From the NCBI GenBank assembly GCA_022495995.1, contig JAFEMH010000976.1:124001-188000 (forward strand): 64,000 bases of DNA, in the 5' to 3' direction. This DNA comes from Adenophora triphylla var. japonica (lineage: Eukaryota > Streptophyta > Magnoliopsida > Asterales > Campanulaceae). Below, piece after piece: positions 43,150 to 53,861 of the stretch (its first letter is position 1; every line of letters starts with the position of its first letter). Made by a program: the position numbers and the translations under genes. The notes under the pieces were generated by a model, which was not told the origin of the DNA, searched no databases, and saw nothing but the letters and a program-made list of their open reading frames with translations.

Positions 43150-44797
43150 CAAGTTATTATCTAACATTGCTTGCAGAAAATATAACCAAATGAAGAAACT
43201 GCTTTGTTTGCTTACCATATTCAAGAACAATGTGCTAGGCCTGAGGCATGCAAGATCCTTTGAACTTCAACTGAGCCACAACCTGGAAACCAAAACCTGT
43301 TCAAGCCATTAGTGAACACCCTGGAAATAAGATTATCCTATAAATAAAAGCCACAACTTTATAAAAATATCCTCACTTGAAAATTGTTTTCATATTCAAT
43401 ATCCTTGTAGTGACATAAGTTAAATTCAAATATTTCTCGTGTATTGGTTTCTGCTTGATTTACGATGTAGATGATACAGCAAAAACAACATTTCAAATAT
43501 TCAAGGAAGAGTAGAAGAGAAATAATAATTAGTAGTCATCTTCATACAAGCGGTAAAGCGAAATCTCTGTCAACGACCGGGCAATTCTGTTCTTTTGAAT
43601 AAATTTGTTCTCCCCTTAGCCATTCATTCTACTTTCTCTGCTGAGGCCAACTCCTATGTTAAGTGCGCTACTCCTAACATCATGATGGATATGGAAGCCC
43701 ATGGCCCATGCATCATGTGGAATCAAACGAAGTTCTTTGGTTAAATTGAATATGCTATTGGTTGATATGATTGATTATTATTGCTTTGATTCCATTGTCG
43801 AGAATCGAGATTGTTGCGCGAATACGCGAAATCCATAGTTATCAGGAATGCGCCTACCCCCTCGTCCCACGTCCCAGAACGAGCATGCTGGAACAGGGGT
43901 CTTTCTCGTCCCGGGTGGTCGGGTCTTAAGGGAACGCGACCCAAGTCGCTTAAACCATTGTACGAGATTCCAGAAACTAAAAGTGTAGGTATTGTAGAAA
44001 CTGACCTTGCTTTTCGCAATGGAGAGAATGGAGTGACGCTATGGAGAGAGAGAGAGGAGTAGCGCGAGGGAAATGAGACGAGATATGGATTTGTGCCGGG
44101 ATTGAAGGAAAAGAGGCGTCATTGGGTTGAAGACAAGAGTCGTTGCCGATTTTATGGAGATGAGTCTGGATTAAGATGAAGACTGAGTCGTTCAGGCGTT
44201 GTTAGTTTGAAGGAGGCGGCATAAGGAGACGAGAAAGAGACGGTATAAGAGAAGAGTTATGAGTCGTCGTATATATCCCTTCACAATTTGTTAGGGTTTT
44301 GTTGTTATCGGAAAATAAAAGAGAAATTAATGTGTAGGTGGGAGTAGGCATGCCCACGATATGATTTCAAGCTGGATGAACAGGCGGTTTTGGACAGTAT
44401 AAATTCAAAAAATATGATGGTTATTGGGCGGTGGTCGTGTGTTTGGACAGTGAGCGTGTCGGTGTGTGTCTGGGTGTGCAGTGTGTGGTCGTGTGTGTGA
44501 CATTGAGTCCCAAAAAATGACACGACCACACAAGTTAAATAGCATGACCGTGTAAAGGCCTCAAATCGAAGCGATTGGAAAACTCGCTTGTGCACGACCG
44601 TCGACCGTGCGTATTAAAAAACAAAAAAAACGGATGAACAACCAAATATTCACGGTTCACTATCGGTTTGAGCAAATCATGAACCGTGTAACCGAAGGTC
44701 CTTATGAACCGGGCATGTCTAAGTGGGAGATTAGGAAACTGACATTAATAATAATAATTATAATTTCAATACATTTTATAATTTCTTTGTATGTATA
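43150..44797. other. Intergenic region
   Basis: No gene is called. 43741-44062 is open on both strands (plus strand ends NGVTLWREREE; minus strand has HARSGTWDEGVGAF), but no domain is recognised and no splice structure is clear. 44400-44510 is rich in GTGTGG/CGTGTG words. A real but short or split gene cannot be excluded. Confidence 0.4.
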
Positions 44798-45063
44798 CTT
44801 GCTCCGTCCCACCTTAACTTACCAAAAAAAGGGGAGAGAATGGGAATTATGAAAAAGTGAATTATATTAAGGTGTTGTGAGTGTGGATAGTGGGATAGGA
44901 GAGAGAAAGTGGGTAGGAAACAGTAAGTGGAAAGTTGTTGTTTAGTATGAGCCACGGGGCCAATTATTAGAAAAGTATTATTAAGTTACCATTTTGGGAT
45001 ATTGTAACAATGAATGGGACACCCAAAATGATTTTTTTGCAATTTAAGATGGGACGGAGGGAG
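44798..45063. mobile_element. Stowaway-type MITE
   Basis: 266 bp. Left end CTTGCTCCGTCCCACCTT, right end AAGATGGGACGGAGGGAG, with TA at 44796-44797 and 45064-45065. The left end has two changes from the consensus CTCCCTCCGTCC. Confidence 0.85.
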
Positions 45064-45497
45064 TATATAGCATGAAACAACAAAAATTATTTCTGGCATA
45101 TATATGTTAAATTTAATGGCGACCCAAATTACTATTAAAACCAAATTACTATTAAAAGCGTACTTCGTTCCCAACTATCATTCCATCCTCTACCCCCTAG
45201 CGTACCCAAAATTTTCCAAGTAATGTTCCTCATTCCTCGTTCCCGTCCTCAACCCGAAACATTCCAATTTCCCAGTAACTGTGTGCATGACAGACGTGAA
45301 AATCACTTTTGACATAAAATCACTTTTCAAAATTGTATGCCAAACACAATATTGAGTTTTGAATAATCACTTTTACTGAAATCACTTATTGAGAATCACT
45401 TTTAAATAATCAGAAGCAATGCCAAACCCACCCTAATTAGCAGAACAATACCCCTAACCCGCTGGAGAATATCATTTCTGGGATATTCTTAGCCGGA

Positions 45498-45713
45498 TTG
45501 GTCACTGACACCGTTCTTCTTCCAGTCCCACCTCAAGCTGGAAGTGGGAGGGTATTAAGTTCCCACAGCATGGGACGAAGGCTGCAGCCCGATAATGCCC
45601 CAGCTGTTGTTGCTGCCACTGCGGTGGCTGCTCGGCAAGCGTTCGGGAAGAGAACACGCAAGGAAACTGATCACCGACGAAAATTATTGAGGGATTCGTC
45701 TTATGTCTGGTGA
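45498..45713 (+). CDS. Short open frame of unknown identity
   Basis: 71 residues from GTG or from an upstream in-frame exon (AGGATTGGTCACTGACACC), ending at TGA. The reading is protein-like, with QPDNAPAVVAATAVAARQAF and a basic stretch GKRTRKETDHRRK, and the local base composition is higher in GC than its surroundings. It could be an exon or a gene fragment carried into this region. No family is recognised and no ATG start is near the beginning. Confidence 0.25.
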   Translation: MVTDTVLLPVPPQAGSGRVLSSHSMGRRLQPDNAPAVVAATAVAARQAFGKRTRKETDHRRKLLRDSSYVW

Positions 45714-45984
45714 GAGGTGTAATATTTGTCCAAAAGACTACAAGGATTTTGAAAATTGCTTGGCCTTATAAAGAATAAGTGTTAGGCTAGGAGCACGAAA
45801 GGAATATCTCCAAAACTATGTTCGGACTATGTCGTCTCTTCATTTTTATTATTAAAGCCACAACAAAAAAAAAAAACATCTTCGTTGAGGTGACAATATA
45901 TTTTGTATGAAATTAGAGATTACAAATACAATATAGAGGTAGAGGTTCTGGGTCTTGGGTGCAGGCGGTGGTACTCAATAATAT

Positions 45985-46082
45985 TTCATTTATGGAGAGG
46001 GTGTAGCCTATTATTCCTTTGGCCACATCATTCCACGGAGGTATACATGACATATTAGTTATTATGACACCTATCTAGCCCT
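45985..46082. repeat. Left half of the duplicated NIMIN upstream region
   Basis: TTTATGGAGAGGGTGTAGCC, GGTATACATGACATA and TATGACACCTATC match 42300-42390 in order with moderate divergence. copia-2 interrupts it at 46083. Confidence 0.6.
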
Positions 46083-46916
46083 TGTTGGAAATGGGTAACG
46101 ATAGTTAAGATTGACTTGTCGTTGACCTAAATTTCTAACAAAAGTTCGTTAACTTTCAACGGAGTTCGTTATTCATTAACGAAGTAAGTTACAAAATGTA
46201 TTCTACATTTGTTGTAGATAAGGAAATTCATTTATCGTCTCAATACCATTTTCGGGTGAAGATAAATTAATGACAAGTGATTTGTAACTTAACAAGAGTT
46301 AAATAATGGGTCAAAGTTTGATTTGGGTTGGTCCCAAAATTGGTTTGAACTTGTTGTGGCTAAAGGGCTGATGAGCAGGCTGAAGAAGCTTTTGCACGAC
46401 CGTGCAAGTGTCTAGGACACGGCCGTGCACCGTGCCTTGCCTTGCCTCTCGGTCGTGCAGTGCCTTGGACACGGCCGTGCAAGTGTTGTTCTACCCGAAA
46501 AGTTGTGACTTTTCAAGGGAAAAGCCACAAAACCCCTTAACTCTCCTTATATACTTTCCCTCCGAATTTCAATTCATACATACAGTAAATTGAGTCTTCC
46601 TACACACATTTGAGATAGATTAACTTAGCCTAATCATTTCATCTTGTTGCATTATTTCCTTCAAGTCCGAAAGTTTCAAATAGTAAATTGTTCGTTAGAT
46701 TTGTTAATTTGGAGTGCTCCTATTAACAAATAGAAGTCGTTGCATCTCACGAGAAGCTTGTCATCAACCGTAAGCACCAGTGCGGGACAAATACTTCTTA
46801 CAGAAATTGTGTTAAACACAAGCCTCGACTACATTAAGTCTGTCTTTACAATTTCCGTCATCTTTCTCGTTTTCTCAGTTATATTTCTTAAGAAGCCTTT
46901 TATAAAAATCCCAACA
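46083..46916 (+). repeat. copia-2 5' LTR
   Basis: 834 bp. Palindromes GCACGACCGTGC (46394-46405, imperfect), CACGGCCGTG (46418-46427) and CACGGCCGTG (46470-46479) precede a TATATA box at 46548-46553. CAAATACTTCTTAC at 46788-46801 is complementary to the bases just after the LTR. Confidence 0.95.
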
Positions 46917-46919
46917 ATC

Positions 46920-46933
46920 GTAAGAAGTATTTG
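46920..46933 (+). promoter_or_regulatory. copia-2 primer binding position (self-complementary)
   Basis: GTAAGAAGTATTTG, three bases after the 5' LTR, is the exact reverse complement of 46788-46801 inside the LTR. No TGG start, so not a normal tRNA 3'-end site. Confidence 0.6.
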
Positions 46934-46956
46934 ACGTTTCTTAAGGCGTTCCTACA

Positions 46957-48063
46957 ATGACTAATGAGAGAGACACCTCCGAGTCATCCGGGATTACTCC
47001 TCCTCAAGGCGATGCAACGCTCAAGAATATTGCACCCGCTTCTACACCATCTCACCCGGTTCATGGTGAGAAACCCCCAAAGTTTACCGTGGTGGATTTC
47101 AAGAGATGGCAACAAAAGATGCTATTCTACTTGACCACTCTAAGTTTGCATCGGTTCTTAAAAGAAGATCTGATTGTTGCAAATGGTGATCCCGACCCTC
47201 AAAGGCTTTTGGCCAAAGAGGCTTGGGGCCATGGTAATTTTTTGTGTAAAAACTACATTTTGAATGGACTCGATGATGCACTATATAATGTGTATATTAC
47301 TGTCGAATTAGCCAAGGCATTATGGAATACCTTGGAAAGGAAGTACAAAATTGAAGATGCCGGGTCAAAGAAGTTTCTCGTCGGCAAATATCTTGACTTC
47401 AAAATGGTGGATTCTAAGTTGGTAACAACTCAAGTTGATGAGTTCCAACTTATATTGCATGGTCTTGATGCCGAAGGAATGATCATGAATGATCCGTTCA
47501 AAGTGGAATCAGTCATAGAGAAGTTGCCGCCTTCATGGAAGGACTACAAAAATTATCTCAAGCATAAGCGCAAGGAGATGACTTTGGAGGACTTGATTGT
47601 TCGTCTTCAAATTGAAGAGAATAATCGAGACAACGAAGCCAAAGCTTCCAAAGGCAAGATGGAGGCTAAAGTGAATCTTGCCGAGGCAAGCACTAGTGGC
47701 ACAAAAAGGAAGCATTCCGGGAATGCTAAGAAAGGGAAGAACAAGGGCTCCTCAGCTAAGAAGTTCAAAGGAGCATGCTATAATTGTGGCAAGTCGGGCC
47801 ACATAGCAAAGAATTGTCGCCATCCAAAGAAGGAGACAAACAATGTGGATGGCATGGATCTTGATTTTGCTGTGGTGGTCTTCGAGGCAAATGTGGCAAA
47901 TTTGGATGACAATCCAAAGGAATGGTGGATAGATACCGGGGCTACCCGCCATATTTGTGCTAATAAGGAGAGTTTTTCTTCTTGTACTCCCATTTCCGGA
48001 AGGAAATTGTATATGGGAAATTCAGCGACTCCGATGTTCAAGGCATTGGAAATGTTGTATTGA
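46957..48063 (+). pseudogene. copia-2 Gag-protease
   Basis: 368 residues from MTNERDTSESSG, 40 bases after the LTR. A UBN2/copia-type Gag (DFKRWQQKMLFYLTTL near residue 50; KLPPSWKDYKNYLKHKRKEM near 190) is followed by a zinc knuckle, CYNCGKSGHIAKNCRHP (about 274-290), and the protease active site [15 protein letters not shown] (about 325-340). The frame is lost near 48030. The true protein continues in the frame of 47982 as [20 protein letters not shown], so a one-base change separates protease halves. The family resembles the Tork-like copia lineage, judged by this protease region only. Confidence 0.9.
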
Positions 48064-49279
48064 AGATGACCTCGGGGAAAGAAGTGACCTTGCTTGATGT
48101 GCTGCATGTTCCGGACATCCGCAAGAATCTAGTTTCCGGTGCTTTGTTGAGTAAAGCCGGTTTTAGATTAGTTTTTGAATTCGACAAGTTTGTATTAACC
48201 AAGAATGGTTTATTCCTTGGAAAGGGTTACCTCGAGAAGGGACTTTTCAAGATGAATGTAATGAATGTTATCCGCCAAGGTGCGAAGAATAAAAATGTTG
48301 TTTCTTATGTTTACTTGTCGGAAAGTCCTAGTTTATGGCATGATAGATTAGGTCATGTAAACTTCGAAACTATTAAGAAGTTAGTTAAATAAGATTTAAT
48401 CAAAATGACTAAATCTGATTCAACTAATAAGTGCGAAGTTTGCGTTGATGCAAAAATGACGAAGTCGCCATTTAATGCAATAAAAAGAAACATAACTCCT
48501 CTCGAGTTAATTCACACCGACATATGTGATTTAAAACTTGTGCAAACTCGAGGAGGTAAAAAGTACTTCATTACATTCATAGACGATTGCACTAAGTATT
48601 GTTATGTTTATCTCTTAAGAAGTAAAGATGAAGCCTTAGGGGCTTTCGAGACTTATAAGAAAGAAGTTGAAAATCGTACTCTCAAAGAGAGATGAACGCA
48701 TTTTTGATAAGTTCAGGCTTACCCGACAACTTGTGGGGGGAAGCTATACTCACTTCTAATTACATTCTTAATAAGATACCCAAGAAATGTATTGATAAAA
48801 CGCCCTATGAGCTATGGCATAATCGTAGGCCGTGTTATAAATATCTTAAAGTATGGGGTTGTTTAGCTAAGGTTGAAATACCTAAGCCGAAACAAGTCAA
48901 GATTGGTCCGAAAACCATTGACTGTATTTTTATTGGATATGCCAATAACAGTAGTGCCTATCGATTCATAGTGCACAAGTCAGAAATTCCTGATATGAAT
49001 GCAGGAATGACATTAGAATCAAGGAATGCAGTATTCTTTGAAAATATCTTTCCTGCTAAGGATAGGAAAGAAGGTAATTCTCAAAAGAGAACATATGAAT
49101 CTACAAACGGTCCATCTCAAGTAGAAGATGAAGGACCTAGACGTAGTAAAAGGGCAAGAGTGGAAAAGTTTTTTGGTCCTGATTTTCTATCATTTATGTT
49201 GGAAAACGAATCAGCTACAGTTAAAGAAGCTTTATCCGGACCGGACGACGCTCGAAAGAGGCTATTAACAATGAGATAG
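48030..49279 (+). pseudogene. copia-2 protease end and integrase, with core deletion
   Basis: Frame 1 gives the protease end ([18 protein letters not shown]) and the GAG_pre-integrase zinc part ([18 protein letters not shown]). A TAA at 48390-48392 interrupts it, then the frame resumes ([15 protein letters not shown]) and enters the core with HTDICDLK and [18 protein letters not shown]. After FETYKKEVE the sequence jumps to NRTLKE. Other family members have about 60 residues between these, including the second catalytic Asp and the Glu. The next frame (48692-49279) gives [18 protein letters not shown], the core end and the C-terminal region. Two of three catalytic residues are absent, so it cannot integrate. 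Confidence 0.9.
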
Positions 49280-50108
49280 AATCCATAATGCTAAATAATA
49301 CTTGGGAATTGGTGGATCTCCCTCCAGGTTGCAAACCATTAGGTTGCAAATGGATTCTTAAAAAAATATATAAAGCCGATGGATCTATTAATAAGTATAA
49401 AGCTAGGCTAGTTGCCAAAGGGTTTAGACAGAAAGAGGGATATGATTTCTTCGATACATACTCCCCTGTCACAAGGATCACATCTATACGTGTTCTCATA
49501 GCTATCAAGCGCCGCATAATCTTGAGATACACCAAATGGATGTGAAGACAGCCTTCCTAAATGGAGAGCTAGATGAAGAAATTTACATGGAACAACCCGA
49601 AGGATTCGTGGTTCCTGGTAAAGAACGAAAGGTGTGCAAACTTGTAAAGTCGTTATATGGACTAAAACAAGCACCTAAACAGTGGCATGAGAAATTCGAT
49701 AGAACTATGTTATCAATTGGATTCAAGATTAATGAATGTGACAAATGTGTCTACATTAAAGGAACATCTGAATCATTTGTTATTGTCTGTCTTTACGTAG
49801 ACGACATGCTAATAATGGGAAGTAGTCATGAATTGATCATGAATACCAAAGGCATGTTAAAGAAGAACTTTGATATGAAAGATATGGGATTAGCCGATGT
49901 CATATTAGGAATAAAGATTTTCAGAACATCAGAAGGAATAGTCCTGTCACAATTCCATTATCTGGAAAATGTACTTCGAAAATTCGATGTCATTAACAAC
50001 CCTCCAGCTAAGACTCCGGTAGACTTGGCGCTACACTTAGCTAAAAACAGAGGGGAACCAGTTTCTCAGTTGGAGTATGCAAGAATAATTGCGGTCCGAT
50101 GTACTTAA
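49280..50108 (+). pseudogene. copia-2 reverse transcriptase
   Basis: RT_copia in two frames: 49288-49545 (NTWELVDLPPGCKPLGCKW, LVAKGFRQKEGYDFFDTYSP) and 49536-50108 (MDVKTAFLNGELDEEIYM, LYGLKQAPKQWHEK and the catalytic CLYVDDMLIMGS). One shift near 49510 separates them; otherwise the motifs are complete. The frame ends out of register after SQLEYARIIAV, where RNase H sequence begins. Confidence 0.95.
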
Positions 50109-50765
50109 CGAATTGTACACGTCCCGTACATTGCATATTCGGTGAAAGCAAACTAAGCGAGGTTCACGAGTAATCCCAGATGCATCATCGAAAGCACTAA
50201 TGAGGGTACTAAGATATTTAAAGTATATATTAAATCATGGGATACTTTATAAGAAATATCCATCAGTATTAGAAGGATACTGTGATGCAAACTGTATATC
50301 GGACACAAAAGACTCAAAATCCATGAGGATATGTTTTCACAATAAGTGGAGGATCAGTGTCGTGGAAATCCTCCAAGCAAACGTGTATAGCCAGATCCAC
50401 GATGGAATCTGAGTTTATAGCTTTAGATAAAGCTGGAGAAGAAGCAGAATGGCTTAAGAACTTCCTGGAGGATATTCCTTGCTGGAATAAACCTGTGCCT
50501 TCTGTACTAATACATTGTGATATCAGCAATAGGAAAAGCACAGAGCAGTATGTATAATGGTAAGTCTAGACATATCCGTCGTAGACATAATACCATTAGA
50601 CAGTTGATCAAGAATGAGGTTATCACAATTAACTATGTGAAGTCAAGTGATAACATAGCGGATTCGTTTACGAAAGGTATAAATAGAGATCAACTGTATA
50701 AACTGTTAAGGGGAATGGGCTTAAAACCCACAACAAAAGAACTCATAGTGGACACTCAACCTTGA
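50109..50765 (+). pseudogene. copia-2 RNase H
   Basis: Copia RNase H spread over three frames: [17 protein letters not shown] and [16 protein letters not shown] (50200-50412), then [20 protein letters not shown] (from about 50354), then HIRRRHNTIRQLI and DSFTKGINRDQLYKLLRGMG ending at TGA 50763-50765. The first catalytic Asp (GYCDA) and the Glu (MESEF) are present. Confidence 0.9.
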
Positions 50766-51089
50766 GAATTGGAGATCCTACCGCCCTCGGGTTCAATGAG
50801 GACAACCCAAGCTATAAGTTCTAGTAGAATCACTGAAACAACAACTCGGTTGAATGACCTGGAGATGTTCAATACTCATTCCCGTAACATCCAAGTATAA
50901 GCACTGCGCAAAGAAATGGTGAGGATAAGTTGAGAAAACTTTTAATGATTCCTATACCTACGGGTGGAGTAGTGCAGGATACTCCTAATAGTGTGAATCA
51001 CCTATATAAGCGAGAAGTAACTTGGCCGCTTCTAATATGAACGCTTATGAATGAGATACGGTCCAGGGCCGAAATGGACAAAACGTGAG

Positions 51090-51312
51090 AACAATAACTG
51101 TTAGAGCTATTATTATGTGAGTATTGTTGTCTTGGTATACATCATACAGTCACTGGTTCAAAGCGACTCACTACCAAATGGCTAGTATATCCGATAATAT
51201 TTCACTAGGGGAGATTCAAAGCCATAAGCTATCTATCCCGATATAATAATGGTTCGCCGGAACTTTTGGACGAAATTGCATACATGCATTAATTGTCATT
51301 CATGTGGGGGAT
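51090..51312 (+). other. copia-2 conserved 3' non-coding region with polypurine tract
   Basis: From TTAGAGCTATTATTATGTGA to the polypurine tract ATGTGGGGGA (51302-51311). Nearly identical to 29560-29781 of copia-1. Confidence 0.8.
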
Positions 51313-52146
51313 TGTTGAAAATGGGTAACGATAGTTAAGATTGACTTGTCGTTGACCTAACTTTCTAACGGAAGTTCGTTAACTTCCAACGGTTCGTTAT
51401 TCGTTAACGAAGTAAGTTACAAAATGTATTCTACATTTGTTGTAGATAAGGAAATTCATTTATCGTCTCGAAAACCATTTTCGGGTGAATGATAAATTAA
51501 TGACAAGTGATTTGTAACTTAACAAGAGTTAAATAATGGGTCAAAGTTTGATTTGGGTTGGTCCCAAAATTGGTTTGAACTTGTTGTGGCTAAAGGGCTG
51601 ATGAGCAGGCTGAAGAAGCTTTTGCACGGCCGTGCAAGTGTCTAGGACACGGCCGTGCACCGTGCCTTGCCTTGCCTCTCGGTCGTGCAGTGCCTTGGAC
51701 ACGGCCGTGCAAGTGCTGTTCTACCCGAAAAGTTGTTACTTTTCAAGGGAAAAGCCACAAAACCCCTTAACTCTCCTTATATAATTCCCCTCCGAATTTC
51801 AATTCATACATACAGTAAATTGAGTCTTCCTACACACATTTGAGATAGATTAACTTAGCCTAATCATTTCATCTTGTTGCATTATTTCCTTCAAGTCCGA
51901 AAGTTCCAAATAGTAAATTGTTCGTTAGATTTGTTAATTTGGAGTGCTCCTATTAACAAATAGAAGTCGTTGCATCTCACGAGAAGTTTGTCATCAACCG
52001 TAAGCACCAGTGCGGGACAAATACTTTTTACGGAAATTGTGTTAAACACAAGCCTCGACTACATTATGTCTGTCTTTACAATTTCTGTCATCTTTCTCGT
52101 TTTCTCAGTTATATTCCTTAAGAAGCCTTTTATAAAAATCCCAACA
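51313..52146 (+). repeat. copia-2 3' LTR
   Basis: 834 bp. Three perfect palindromes precede the TATATAA at 51778-51784: GCACGGCCGTGC (51624-51635), CACGGCCGTG (51648-51657) and CACGGCCGTG (51700-51709). Confidence 0.95.
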
Positions 52147-52489
52147 CCCCATTACTTTTCTTATAATACTTCCCCAATCCACAAGTTGTCAACACTAAAA
52201 ACCACCCACCCTTGTGAGACAAGGTCTCTGCTTTTATTTCTTTCTAAGATCTCCAATTCCACCCACCCTGTCCCCATCACCCGCAGAGATGAAAGCCATC
52301 AGTAATCATACTCTTGGTGATGGACATTAGTAAAAACAATTCTTTAATTCTAATTTCTATTTTCTACTTTCCAAAGTTTCTTCCCACTTATTTTTTGTTT
52401 AAAAGTCTTCTTAGCTGTCACATTTTTTTACCATCTCTCCCCTTTTCCCTTGTTTTCTCACCTCTTTCAATGACGAGTCCATATGACCA

Positions 52490-52548
52490 TGACATTCATA
52501 TTAGCCGACCCCAAATCATTTTAACACTAAGGCTTCGTTGTTGTTGTA
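52490..52548 (+). mobile_element. RTE-type LINE 3' end fragment
   Basis: TAGCCGACCCCAAATCATTT, CTAAGGCTTCG and TTGTTGTTG match the 3' end I recall for plant RTE LINEs, which end in (TTG)n. Only the terminal 60 bp or so are present. Confidence 0.6.
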
Positions 52549-53248
52549 TAACAGAATCTTCATCCAACAAGAAAACATATTCTCTAAGATAATCAAAGTT
52601 TAGTTCTGATAACGCCCTTTCAGGTCCACATCTTCAAAACAATAAAGATCTTTAAACTGTACATCTTCAGCAAATGCAGTCTTCGTGAGTCTTGGGAGTT
52701 ATTCTTTTTGCTTTTACTTATTTATTGTCTCGTGTATCGTAACATTTTGACAACTATACTCAAACTAAAAAGAACAAAAGAAGTGAAATAAACAAAGAAT
52801 CTATCATCAAGGGGGACTAATTGTTTTATCTTAACATACGATAATATAAAGTTCACATTCTATTATCAAACCAAAAGCAGCATGTATTAATTGTGGAAAA
52901 CGATTTACTAAAAATAGGTACCTTGTACATGTGCACTTCAGCAAACAATGTGTAATTGGCTTGAAAACAGAGTACTCAGATTCAACTCGAGCCTTTTACT
53001 CGTAGAATCAACTGAAAAATGTTGTAGAAGAGGTCAGTAATCAGTATGCCATTGTAGAAAGATGAAATCATGTTTCATGTTCAACAAAATGCAAAGAATA
53101 AAATTAAATGAGATTTGATAAGAGTGGATTGAGGTTCGAGATAGAGTTATATTTCATTCTTAGAAGTTTTATGTACCTATAAAGATCAATAAACAGATAT
53201 ACAGTTCTTAGGATATTTACCACAAAGCTCCAAAACAAGCTCCGGCAA

Positions 53249-53305
53249 TATGCAACAACAACAACAAAGCCTTAGCCCCAAAATGATCTGGGTCCGGCAA
53301 TATAA
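53249..53305 (-). mobile_element. RTE-type LINE 3' end fragment, opposite orientation
   Basis: CAACAACAACAAAGCCTTAG followed by CCCCAAAATGATCTGGGTC is the reverse complement of the same LINE end with its (TTG)n tail. Confidence 0.6.
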
Positions 53306-53861
53306 GGGTAAATATTGCTCACACAAGCTAAAATGTGTCTTCCCGCCAAGTAACACAAGCAGTAAGTATGTAACATTAAACAGCTACATACATGATGTTT
53401 CACCACCATTTAGACAACAAGCTGATGCTGCTTAGACTGGAAGGTTCCATAAACATCAATGGCAAAGATAGGGTAGTAAGTTAATGAAAATTAAGATACG
53501 CTTGCCTGAGAGAGCAGGGAGTGGACATCTGTTGGCCAACAAGGATGGAGATTGAAGGTGAGTAATGAAATTAAAATCAACGCAGAGAACCATGGTGAAC
53601 CTTCGGACTGGCGAAGGCTCGGGTGGAGGTTTTGAGATCATACATCTTTCAAGTTTCACCAACACAAATGATCCAGCATAAATATATCACACCTAGTTCA
53701 GTTGAGACTTCCTCACAGCTTTCTTCGGTACAGGTTAATCATTTCTGGAGAGTCAAACCAACAATCAGTGCAGGGTAATGCTGCATGTGAAGCATATCCA
53801 GAAACATTTGCTCAAGAATATGCGACTAATATTCAAATATCCATGTGACCTGTTTTCTGAA

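Larger units (their letters stand above)
46083..52146 (+). mobile_element. Ty1/copia element copia-2, full length but inactive
   Basis: LTRs of 834 bp at 46083-46916 and 51313-52146 (TGTTG...CCAACA). The internal region of 4396 bp holds gag-protease, integrase, RT and RNase H in copia order (integrase before RT). Flanks GCCCT and CCCCA are at best a weak 5-bp duplication. It belongs to the same family as copia-1, with LTRs that differ noticeably. An in-frame stop, frameshifts and an integrase deletion inactivate it. Confidence 0.95.
52147..53861. other. Intergenic region between copia-2 and the PPR gene
   Basis: Begins with the right half of the duplicated NIMIN upstream region (CCAATCCACAAGTTGTCAACAC, to about 52200). 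It includes two LINE-end fragments (52490-52548, 53249-53305). The last few hundred bases should include the 3' untranslated end of the PPR gene on the minus strand. No further gene is recognised. Confidence 0.5.

Noticed and set aside
42983..43312. Plus-strand poly-Lys frame overlapping the NIMIN-like gene
   Set aside because: It is the (GAA)n repeat read in another frame. The poly-Glu frame has the motifs and a matching start and stop.
43741..44062. Open frames on both strands that might be a gene fragment
   Set aside because: No domain, no start or splice support, and the readings on the two strands are equally plausible.
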